Below the pieces are notes generated by a model. The model saw only the letters and a list, made by a program, of their open reading frames with translations, was not told the DNA's origin and ran no database searches. A stretch of 5,401 nt of DNA, taken from NCBI GenBank assembly GCA_945957495.1, contig CAMFLG010000252.1, forward strand, positions 1-5,401, written 5' to 3'. Positions within the stretch are counted from its first letter, which is position 1, and every line of letters starts with the position of its first letter. This stretch comes from an uncultured Pseudorhodobacter sp. (GTDB lineage Bacteria > Pseudomonadota > Alphaproteobacteria > Rhodobacterales > Rhodobacteraceae). Below are positions 1 to 5,401 of this stretch, one piece after another. The position numbers and the translations under genes were made by a program.

Positions 1-117
1 GGTAAAGCCTTCCAGTGCCCCACGAATGCCCAAGAGCGAGCCTTGCACCCCATTGCCCACCATCAGCAACATCACGCCCAGCAACAACGGCCAGGAATGG
101 GCAAGAACTCTCAGCAT
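1..117 (-). CDS. MFS-type transporter, N-terminal fragment (cut by window edge)
   Basis: This is the start of a minus-strand gene that runs off the left edge; about 39 codons are visible. The translation begins MLRVLAHSWPLLLGVMLLMV and continues with a GNGVQGSLLGIRG-like stretch. That is a short cytoplasmic lead, one hydrophobic membrane helix (about residues 8-22), then the polar turn typical of the first helix in a bacterial MFS permease group common in Rhodobacteraceae. The substrate cannot be told. Two tandem ATG codons (118-120 and 115-117) are possible starts. The GGAG at 125-128 (minus strand) lies 4 nt before the first and 7 nt before the second, so the second is preferred. It follows queA on the same strand after a 97-bp gap with no clear terminator or promoter, so it may share that transcript. 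The family call rests on remembered similarity of a short segment; membrane protein is firm, MFS likely. Confidence 0.7.
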   Translation of the reverse strand, partial: MLRVLAHSWPLLLGVMLLMVGNGVQGSLLGIRGALEGFT

Positions 118-213
118 CATCGCGCTCCGCTCGTTTTCGCCACCCTAACAGGCTGCGTCCGCCGTTGGGGGAAAATTGCGACGGCGCGGCGTGCGCGCGC
201 GGCAAGCCCCGCC

Positions 214-1245
214 TCAGGGGATCAAAAGCGAGGCATCACCGTAGGAAAAGAACCGGTACTTTTCCGCCAACGCATGCGCATAGATCCGGTCGATCCGGCC
301 CTTGCCCATCAGCGCGGCCACCAGCATCATCAGCGTCGATTTCGGCAGATGGAAATTCGTCATCAACGCATCCGCCACGCGGAACCGGTAGCCGGGATAG
401 ATGAAAATATCGGTGGTGCCCTGCCAGGGTTCCATCCGTCCCGAGGCCGCCGCCGTCTCGATCAGCCGCAGCGCCGTGGTGCCCACCGGAATAACCCGCC
501 CGCCCGCCGCCTTGGTTGCGTTGATCTCGGCCGCGGCCTCTGCCGTGACCTGCCCCCATTCGGCGTGCATCTTGTGGCTGGTCACATCTTCCACCTTCAC
601 CGGCAGGAACGTACCCGCGCCGACATGCAGGGTGACTTCGGTAAATGTCACCCCCTTGGCCGCCAGCGCCTCCAACAGCGGGCGGTCAAAATGCAGGCTG
701 GCGGTGGGGGCGGCTACCGCGCCGGAATGGCGGGCGAAAACCGTCTGATAATCGGTCTTGTCTTGCGCATCCGCCGCCCGCTTGGCCGCGATATAGGGCG
801 GCAGGGGCATCGCCCCAGCCTCATTCAACGCCGCATCAAAGTCATCCCCGCCAAGGTTGAACTCCAGCCGCAGATCAGTTTCCGACTTCCCGGCGACCGT
901 GGCGGAGAACTGATCGGAAAACCGGATCACCTCACCGACATTCACCTTGCGCAACGGCTTGGCCAACGCGCGCCAGCCCTGCGCCTGCGGTTCCAGCAGG
1001 GTGATTTCCACCTTCGCCACCGCGTCGCCACGCTGCCGCTGCCCAAACAGCCGCGCCGGGATCACCTTGGTGTTGTTCAGAACCAGCCGGTCGCCCGCCT
1101 TGAACAGATCGACCAGATCGTAAACATGCAGATCGCGGATCGCATCGCCTTCGGCCAGCAGCAACCGGGCCGAGGGGCGCGGCTGCGCGGGCCTTGTGGC
1201 AATCAGCGCCTCGGGCAGGTCAAAATCGAAATCCGAAAGCTTCAT
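214..1245 (-). CDS. queA: S-adenosylmethionine:tRNA ribosyltransferase-isomerase QueA
   Basis: QueA is a cytoplasmic enzyme of tRNA queuosine synthesis. It transfers and isomerises the ribosyl part of S-adenosylmethionine onto preQ1 at the wobble position of GUN-anticodon tRNAs, giving epoxyqueuosine. The 343-residue protein has the usual full family length. Family blocks appear in order: LSDFDFDLPEALIA near the start, LVLNNTKVIPARLFG (54-68), PLPPYI (147-152), YQTVFA (166-171), GAVAAPTASLHF (175-186), LHVGAGTFLPV (206-216) with HKMHAEW (224-230), VGTTALRLIE (254-263), TDIFIYPGYRFR (278-289), LMTNFHLPKSTLMML (294-308) and EKYRFFSYGDASLL (328-341). One small departure is ASLHF where many members have AGLHF. 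The ATG at 1243-1245 overlaps the TGA of the upstream AsmA-like gene (ATGA), and AGGGAG (1252-1257) lies 6 nt before it, so translational coupling is likely. The tgt gene, often next to queA in other bacteria, is not visible here. Confidence 0.97.
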   Translation of the reverse strand: MKLSDFDFDLPEALIATRPAQPRPSARLLLAEGDAIRDLHVYDLVDLFKAGDRLVLNNTKVIPARLFGQRQRGDAVAKVEITLLEPQAQGWRALAKPLRKVNVGEVIRFSDQFSATVAGKSETDLRLEFNLGGDDFDAALNEAGAMPLPPYIAAKRAADAQDKTDYQTVFARHSGAVAAPTASLHFDRPLLEALAAKGVTFTEVTLHVGAGTFLPVKVEDVTSHKMHAEWGQVTAEAAAEINATKAAGGRVIPVGTTALRLIETAAASGRMEPWQGTTDIFIYPGYRFRVADALMTNFHLPKSTLMMLVAALMGKGRIDRIYAHALAEKYRFFSYGDASLLIP

Positions 1246-4200
1246 CCGCCACTCCCTGATGCAACCGGCGGCGGCCGGCGGAAAATGTCGCGGAACATGC
1301 CGGGGGTAAAGATCGACAACGGGTTGACCGAAATCGCCGGGGCAGCCGCCGTCCCGGTCAGGCTGTAGTTGAACCCCAAAACCCCTTCGCCGCGCTTGCT
1401 GATGATCGCGCCGATGCCGTTCAGCATGTAGATCGGCGACACCACGCCCTGCAGATCAAGCGCGCCGGTGCCAAGCTGATAGGTGCCATCCATCGACACG
1501 CCCAGCGATGCGCCGGTGGCAGAGCCCTTCTGCACCGTCACCTGCTCTGGCGTCAGAACAAAGCTGCCATCGGCCTCGGCGAACAGCAGCCCCGGCCCGT
1601 TCAGTTGTTCCAACAGCCCCACCACCGAAATCAGGTTCAGCATTTCGGCCAGAACGTTGGTATCTACCACCCTGAAATTCCGGATCTGCACTGACCCGTC
1701 GTAATAGCCCTCCTTGGGCTGCGGCAGCAGTTGCAGGTCCAGCGTGCCCCCCCGCGCACCCGAAAACACGCCAGCGGCAGCCAGCGCAGCCCCGGCATCC
1801 TTCGATTGCAAACGCACCGCACTGCCATTGGTCGATGGCACAACCGTGCCCTTCACCGGCGTTTTTCCGTTCAGACTGGCGACGAAATCGCCGTTCAGCG
1901 ATCCGGCCAGACTGAACTTGCCCTGAAACCCGGTCAGCGCGATACCGGACGAAACCCGCAAACTGTCCAGCCGCAGGTCCAGCGGCCCGCCGCTGCTGCC
2001 GCCCGAGGATTTGCGCTGGCTGGCCCCCGGCATCTTGCGCATATCGACCGACCCGCCGGTCACGGCGATCCCCACCGCCTTGTTCGCACCCCGCCCGCGC
2101 AACTCTACCGGCGCATCCAGCCAGTTGCCCATCTGCACCCGGTCAAACCGCGCCAGATCAAGCCCGCCGCCCGCCTGCATCGTCACCGATCCCGTGGCCT
2201 TCAGCCCCGCCGCATCCAGCGTGATCTGTTCCACCTTCGGCGGGCTGCCCAGCCGCACCTGCGCCTCCAGCCGCCCCAGCCCGGCGGCAGGTTTTGACCA
2301 GCCCAGTTCCGGGATCGCAAGCCCGATCCGGTTCAGGTCTGTCACCAGCGACAGTTGGCCCGGCTGGCCCTTGGCAAGGTCGATCACGATCTGACCCTGC
2401 CCTTCACCCGAAACCATTCCCTTGGGCAGACCCAGCCCGAATTCCGAAACCGTCGCCTGCGACAGCGTCACCGTGCCTTCGATCCGCGCCGTGCCCTTGC
2501 GGGCAGGATCAAAGCTTTGCGAATAGTTCACATCGAAGGGCACCGCGCCAATCTTGCCCGGCCCCGAAATCAGCAGACCCTTGGTATCGGCAGATACGTC
2601 CAGCGCATCCGCCACGATCTTGCGACCCGGCACTACGCTGTCGGATGAAAACCCCGTCACGGTGCCTTGCACATGATAATCCACATCCGGCAGCGCGATC
2701 TTCTTCTGCAACGGCAGCCGCAACTGCGTCACAATCCGCGCCTCGCCCTGCCCCAGCGTCACCGGCTGATCCGCCTTGGTCATGAAGTGGAACGGCGGTT
2801 GATCCAGCAGCGACAGCGCCGCCGTCAGGCTGGACACCGTGGACAGCGTGATATCGGCAATCGCGGGTTTGCGTGTCACATCGCCGATCTTGAACACCGA
2901 TCCGGCCATGTCGATCTGCCCGCCCTCGGGCGGCGTGACCGTACCCTTCGACATCACCATCGTATAGGTCTTGCCGTCAATGCTGGCATAGCCATAGCCC
3001 GCCTTGATCGGCGGCAGCGTCGCCAGAAAGATCGCATCGGCGTTGGCGAAATCATAGCCCAGATGCAGCATGGGCTCTTTGCCCGGCGCGATGCGCACCG
3101 CTGCCTGCACATTGGTCAGATCACCCGTCAGAACGTTCTTTTGCACCCAGGCCCGCGTGCCCGGCACCAGCCGCATCGGCCACAGCGCCAGCAGCCGGTC
3201 GTGCGAAATCTCGTTCAGCGCCATATCGACAGAGGCGCTCCACCCCTTGGCATCCGCGCTGATCACCCCGCCCAAGGTCAGCCGCCGCCCATCCTCGGTC
3301 AGGCTCAGCTGGCCAATATCCACCGTGAACGGCGCCAGCCGCAGCCGCAGGTCCAGCGCGCCTTGCGAAAAGGTGACGGGTTCCTCGAACAGCCCCTCCG
3401 GGTCCACCGACACCTGACTGAACTGCAACTGCGTCACAAAGGAATCCGGCATCTCGCCCGCCAGCGCCCCGGTGATCGCGCTGCCATCGGCGCGGGTCAG
3501 ATAGCTTTGCCCCACGGCCTGCACCTTCAGCGTGCTGCTTTGCACCGACAGATCGCTGATCACGATCTCGCCCCGCGCCGGATCGAAATGCAGCGCCATC
3601 CCCGCCCGGTCAAAGGCAATCGGCTGCGCCTGCGGGCTGGGTTGCAGGGCACCTGCGTCAAACTGCAGCGTGGCCTCCATGGCCGAGATTCCCGCAGGCA
3701 CCAGCGTCGCCGCGAAATGCCCCGAAATCGGCGCATCCACCGCCCCCGCCCAGGCCAGGGGCGGCGACTGCGCCGCAATATCGCGCGCGGCCACACCCGT
3801 TACATCCGCCGTCACCCGCAACTCATCCGTGCCCTTTGGTGACACCGCCGTCACCGCCGCCTGCGCCGGGCGCGCACCGCCATTGTCCAGCGACAGGCTC
3901 AGCCGCGCCGTCAGCGCATCTGCGGCGTTTTCCAGCTTCAACTGCCCGTCCGCCACTTCCCAGGTTCGCCCGGCGCGGTAATCGTCCAGCGTCAGTGTCA
4001 GGCCTTCCGTCTCTACCGTGGTGAGGGACGCGGCAACCGGGCTGGCGAACACCTTGTTCAGCGCCTCGAACAATTCGGGGAAGTTGCGGATCTGCGGCCC
4101 GACCGACCCACGCCCCAGCGCAAAGTCAAACTGACCATCGGCATTGCGCCGCACATCCACATGCGCCCCGATCAGCCGCAAGGTCTTGGGCCGGATCTTG

Positions 4201-4676
4201 CCAACCAGCAGATCTGACATGTCAAAGGTCAGCCGCAGATCGGGCAGCGTCATCAACGCCTGCCCGCCCGCCTGCAACACCCGCACATCCACCAGCCGCA
4301 ACTGCGGCAGCCAGTTGGAATCCACCGTCACATCAACGCCGCCCAACGACACCGCCCCCTTGGGCAATGCGGTGGCAATTGCGCCGTTCACCCGCTGCTC
4401 AATCTCGGCAACCACGAAAACCGGCATGCGGATCGGACGGCCCGACAGGCTGTAGGCGCAAAACCCGATCACGAACACCACCCACAGCACGAACAACCGC
4501 AGCCCCAATCCGCTGCGATGCTGTTTGGCTTTGCGCGGCTTTTTGGCTTTGCTGTCTGTCGGCGGTGGCGCAGGCTCCGGCGCACCTTCGGTCGGCATGA
4601 CAGGCGCCCCTGCGGCGGCATCGCCGGTGACGATGGCTGTCTCAGCCTCGCCCGGAATGCTGCCTTGCCCGTTCAT
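1242..4676 (-). CDS. AsmA/YhdP-like inner-membrane-anchored periplasmic protein (DUF3971 and AsmA-like C-terminal regions)
   Basis: A large protein of 1144 residues from the chosen start. Residues 1-58 are cytoplasmic and low complexity (Ala/Pro-rich, then the basic run SKAKKPRKAKQHR). Residues 59-78 are one membrane helix (LRLFVLWVVFVIGFCAYSLS). The rest is periplasmic, mostly short alternating beta-strand repeats, and seems to contain no cysteine; the only Cys I see is in the helix. A DUF3971/YhdP-like block includes LWPMRLVPGTRAWVQKN (about 498-514). After a Ser/Gly linker (about 890-897), an AsmA-like C-terminal block runs from about 900 to 1110 and includes VLAEMLNLISVVGLLEQLNG and SPIYMLNGIGAII. 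E. coli relatives YhdP, TamB and YdbH are implicated in phospholipid movement to the outer membrane; the same role here is inference. Start: AAGGA (4683-4687) sits 6 nt before the ATG at 4674-4676. An in-frame ATG at 4704-4706 would add 10 residues but has a weaker upstream site. It is first in the leftward group and overlaps queA by 4 nt. Confidence 0.88.
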   Translation of the reverse strand: MNGQGSIPGEAETAIVTGDAAAGAPVMPTEGAPEPAPPPTDSKAKKPRKAKQHRSGLGLRLFVLWVVFVIGFCAYSLSGRPIRMPVFVVAEIEQRVNGAIATALPKGAVSLGGVDVTVDSNWLPQLRLVDVRVLQAGGQALMTLPDLRLTFDMSDLLVGKIRPKTLRLIGAHVDVRRNADGQFDFALGRGSVGPQIRNFPELFEALNKVFASPVAASLTTVETEGLTLTLDDYRAGRTWEVADGQLKLENAADALTARLSLSLDNGGARPAQAAVTAVSPKGTDELRVTADVTGVAARDIAAQSPPLAWAGAVDAPISGHFAATLVPAGISAMEATLQFDAGALQPSPQAQPIAFDRAGMALHFDPARGEIVISDLSVQSSTLKVQAVGQSYLTRADGSAITGALAGEMPDSFVTQLQFSQVSVDPEGLFEEPVTFSQGALDLRLRLAPFTVDIGQLSLTEDGRRLTLGGVISADAKGWSASVDMALNEISHDRLLALWPMRLVPGTRAWVQKNVLTGDLTNVQAAVRIAPGKEPMLHLGYDFANADAIFLATLPPIKAGYGYASIDGKTYTMVMSKGTVTPPEGGQIDMAGSVFKIGDVTRKPAIADITLSTVSSLTAALSLLDQPPFHFMTKADQPVTLGQGEARIVTQLRLPLQKKIALPDVDYHVQGTVTGFSSDSVVPGRKIVADALDVSADTKGLLISGPGKIGAVPFDVNYSQSFDPARKGTARIEGTVTLSQATVSEFGLGLPKGMVSGEGQGQIVIDLAKGQPGQLSLVTDLNRIGLAIPELGWSKPAAGLGRLEAQVRLGSPPKVEQITLDAAGLKATGSVTMQAGGGLDLARFDRVQMGNWLDAPVELRGRGANKAVGIAVTGGSVDMRKMPGASQRKSSGGSSGGPLDLRLDSLRVSSGIALTGFQGKFSLAGSLNGDFVASLNGKTPVKGTVVPSTNGSAVRLQSKDAGAALAAAGVFSGARGGTLDLQLLPQPKEGYYDGSVQIRNFRVVDTNVLAEMLNLISVVGLLEQLNGPGLLFAEADGSFVLTPEQVTVQKGSATGASLGVSMDGTYQLGTGALDLQGVVSPIYMLNGIGAIISKRGEGVLGFNYSLTGTAAAPAISVNPLSIFTPGMFRDIFRRPPPVASGSGG
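4524..4552. repeat. 11-bp direct repeat inside the AsmA-like coding sequence
   Basis: TTTGGCTTTGC occurs at 4524-4534 and again at 4542-4552, exactly 18 bp (six codons) apart. On the minus strand it encodes the repeated Ala-Lys of the basic segment KAKKPRKAK just before the membrane helix. It probably reflects a small in-frame duplication of positively charged residues, which fits an N-in membrane orientation; no separate function is suggested. Confidence 0.5.
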
Positions 4677-4682
4677 TGCCCA

Positions 4683-4687
4683 TCCTT
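4683..4687 (-). promoter_or_regulatory. Ribosome binding site that decides the start of the AsmA-like gene
   Basis: On the minus strand this reads AAGGA, 6 nt before the ATG at 4674-4676. The alternative in-frame ATG at 4704-4706 is preceded only by CCGGG, a poor match to the 16S tail. Both ATGs sit in the same 8-base context GGGCAATG, 30 bp apart, so context alone does not separate them; the purine-rich site does. Confidence 0.6.
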
Positions 4688-4737
4688 TGCCCGCCGTCCG
4701 GCGCATTGCCCGGATATGTTCAAAATCTTTCGCGTGG

Positions 4738-4800
4738 CCTTGCCTTTATCTTCGCGCAAAGGCAACACCTTCGCAAAGGGTTGATGCCCGAAAGGCAAGG
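4738..4800 (+). promoter_or_regulatory. Inverted-repeat element in the peroxiredoxin upstream region, overlapping its ribosome binding site
   Basis: CCTTGCCTTT at 4738-4747 has two possible partners. AAAGGCAA at 4758-4765 pairs over 8 bp with a 10-nt loop. AAAGGCAAGG at 4791-4800 pairs over a perfect 10 bp with a 43-nt loop and covers the AAGG of the ribosome binding site. A third shorter copy, AAAGGG at 4775-4780, lies between them, so AAAGG recurs at 4758, 4775 and 4791, about 16-17 nt apart. If a transcript starts upstream of 4738, the two pairings exclude each other and could switch access to the binding site. The repeats could instead be a DNA operator between the divergent genes, or chance. 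The sequence matches are seen directly; a regulatory role is inference. Confidence 0.4.
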
Positions 4801-4802
4801 AG
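4797..4802 (+). promoter_or_regulatory. Ribosome binding site of the peroxiredoxin gene
   Basis: AAGGAG lies 6 nt before the ATG at 4809, a near-ideal match and spacing that fixes the start. Its first four bases are also the 3' end of the distal inverted-repeat arm (4791-4800), so it could be hidden in a leader hairpin. Confidence 0.8.
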
Positions 4803-4808
4803 CCGCGC

Positions 4809-5270
4809 ATGATCACCATTGGACAGACCGCCCCCGATTTCACCCTGCCCCGCGATGGCGGTGGCAGCATAACGCTATCGGCCCTGCGGCCCTCGCGCGT
4901 GGTGCTGTTCACCTATGGTGGCGACGGCACCCCCACCTGCACCAATGAGGTGATGGATTTCACCGCCCTGCATGAAGAGTTCAAGGCCGCAGGCTGCATC
5001 GTGCTGGGCCTGTCCAAAGACCCGGTGAAGAAACACGACAAGTTCATCGCCAAAATGGGCATCACCCTGCCGCTTTTGTCCGATGATGGCAGCACCGTCA
5101 TGCAGGACTGGGGCGCCTTTGGCGAAAAACTGTTTTTCGGCAAGCTGGTGCAGGGGGTGCTGCGCTCTACCTTCCTGATCGACGGCGCGGGCAAGGTCGC
5201 GCAGGTCTGGAAGGTGGATAAGGTCAAAGGCCACGCCGCCGAAGTCCTCGCCTTCGTGCAAGGCCAATGA
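4809..5270 (+). CDS. bcp: Peroxiredoxin, Bcp/PrxQ (AhpC/TSA) type
   Basis: A cytoplasmic thiol peroxidase of thioredoxin fold that reduces hydrogen peroxide and organic hydroperoxides, usually using thioredoxin-type reductants. It has 153 residues, normal for Bcp. It opens with IGQTAPDFTLP (4-14), has the active-site segment YGGDGTPTCTNEV (36-48) with the probable peroxidatic Cys44 and conserved Thr41, then VLGLSKD (65-71), LPLLSDD (87-93), WGEK-like AFGEKLFFGK (103-112), and RSTFLID (119-125) with the conserved active-site Arg119, ending with VKGHAAEVLAFV. Two features are odd. The family pattern PxxxTxxC has Gly37 in place of Pro. The position of the resolving Cys in E. coli Bcp (five residues after the peroxidatic one) is Met49. 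The only other Cys is Cys63, in a strand, so the protein may act as a 1-Cys enzyme or resolve differently. It overlaps the next gene by ATGA and diverges from the AsmA-like gene. The family is sure; the symbol is by family. Confidence 0.93.
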   Translation: MITIGQTAPDFTLPRDGGGSITLSALRPSRVVLFTYGGDGTPTCTNEVMDFTALHEEFKAAGCIVLGLSKDPVKKHDKFIAKMGITLPLLSDDGSTVMQDWGAFGEKLFFGKLVQGVLRSTFLIDGAGKVAQVWKVDKVKGHAAEVLAFVQGQ

Positions 5271-5401
5271 CGCAAAGCCTTGCCGAAATGGCGGTGGCGG
5301 TGCTGACCTGCGCCGATGGCCGCGCCAAGACCGCGCTGGCGCATCAACATGCCGCGACGTGGCGCGCCGCCCGCGCCGCAGGCACGCCCTTGGCGATCGG
5401 T
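5267..5401 (+). CDS. DUF455 family (ferritin-like fold) protein, N-terminal fragment (cut by window edge)
   Basis: An open frame runs from the ATG at 5267-5269 to the right edge without a stop, giving 45 residues. It begins MTQSLAEMAVAVLTCADGRA, followed by KTALAHQHAATWRAAR and GTPLAIG. This resembles the N-terminus I remember for Rhodobacteraceae DUF455 proteins (a pattern like AVLTTADGRAKTALSRRHA). Members are about 270 residues with a ferritin-like helical domain and conserved Glu/His residues further on, outside this window, so metal binding cannot be checked. The cellular role is not established to my knowledge. The start overlaps the peroxiredoxin TGA (ATGA), with only a weak AAGG (5260-5263) 3 nt upstream, so its translation probably depends on coupling to the peroxiredoxin. 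The plus-strand frame, overlap and codon use make it a real gene; the family call rests on a short segment. Confidence 0.75.
   Translation, partial: MTQSLAEMAVAVLTCADGRAKTALAHQHAATWRAARAAGTPLAIG

Noticed and set aside
121..213. Possible terminator or promoter between queA and the MFS gene
   Set aside because: On the minus strand the GC-rich part offers only short stems (such as GGCG/CGCC) followed by AATTTT, too weak to call a terminator, and no -35/-10 pair with sensible spacing stands out.
43..1368. Long plus-strand open frame (441 codons) opposite queA
   Set aside because: It is antisense to a certain queA and extends into the AsmA-like gene. The product is rich in Arg, His, Gln and Pro with no recognisable domain, as expected from the opposite strand of a GC-rich gene.
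2667..3842. Long plus-strand open frame (391 codons) opposite the AsmA-like gene, with others at 1731-2297 and 2294-2785
   Set aside because: These are shadows of the minus-strand gene: composition dominated by Arg/His/Gln/Pro, no domain, and stop-poor only because of third-position GC bias.
4688..4796. Sigma-70 promoters for the two divergent genes
   Set aside because: Hexamers such as TATGTT (4715-4720), TTGCCT (4740-4745) and minus-strand GATAAA (4745-4750) occur, but none pairs with a good partner at 16-18 bp, so no promoter is called although at least one must be nearby.
4875..5350. Minus-strand open frames opposite the peroxiredoxin
   Set aside because: They lie wholly opposite a well-supported gene with conserved peroxiredoxin blocks and show no family features of their own.

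Overview
The window reads as ordinary chromosomal DNA from a GC-rich alphaproteobacterium, most likely a Rhodobacteraceae (Rhodobacter-like) species. The reasons are the strong G/C preference at third codon positions, the gene set, and protein sequences that match what I remember of that family. No database search was possible, so the placement is inference. There are no RNA genes, mobile elements, CRISPR arrays or signs of recent transfer, and all genes share the same base composition.

The layout is two gene groups that diverge from a 132-bp intergenic region at 4677-4808. Leftward (minus strand) run a large AsmA/YhdP-like envelope protein (1242-4676), queA (214-1245), which overlaps it by ATGA, and then, after a 97-bp gap, the first ~39 codons of a probable MFS transporter cut by the left edge (1-117). 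Rightward (plus strand) run a Bcp/PrxQ-type peroxiredoxin (4809-5270) and, overlapping it by ATGA, the first 45 codons of a DUF455 (ferritin-like) protein cut by the right edge (5267-5401).

The left group mixes functions: an inner-membrane-anchored periplasmic protein of the family implicated in lipid movement to the outer membrane, a tRNA queuosine enzyme, and a transporter. The overlap suggests co-transcription and translational coupling more than a shared pathway. The right group pairs a thiol peroxidase with a ferritin-like-fold protein, which would fit an oxidative-stress or metal theme, but the DUF455 function is not established.

Two things deserve a second look. The intergenic region upstream of the peroxiredoxin holds one CCTTGCCTTT segment that can pair either with a nearby AAAGGCAA or with AAAGGCAAGG overlapping the ribosome binding site. 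The peroxiredoxin itself has a departing active-site motif: Gly replaces the usual Pro, and there is no Cys at the E. coli Bcp resolving position. I found no convincing new multi-gene system.
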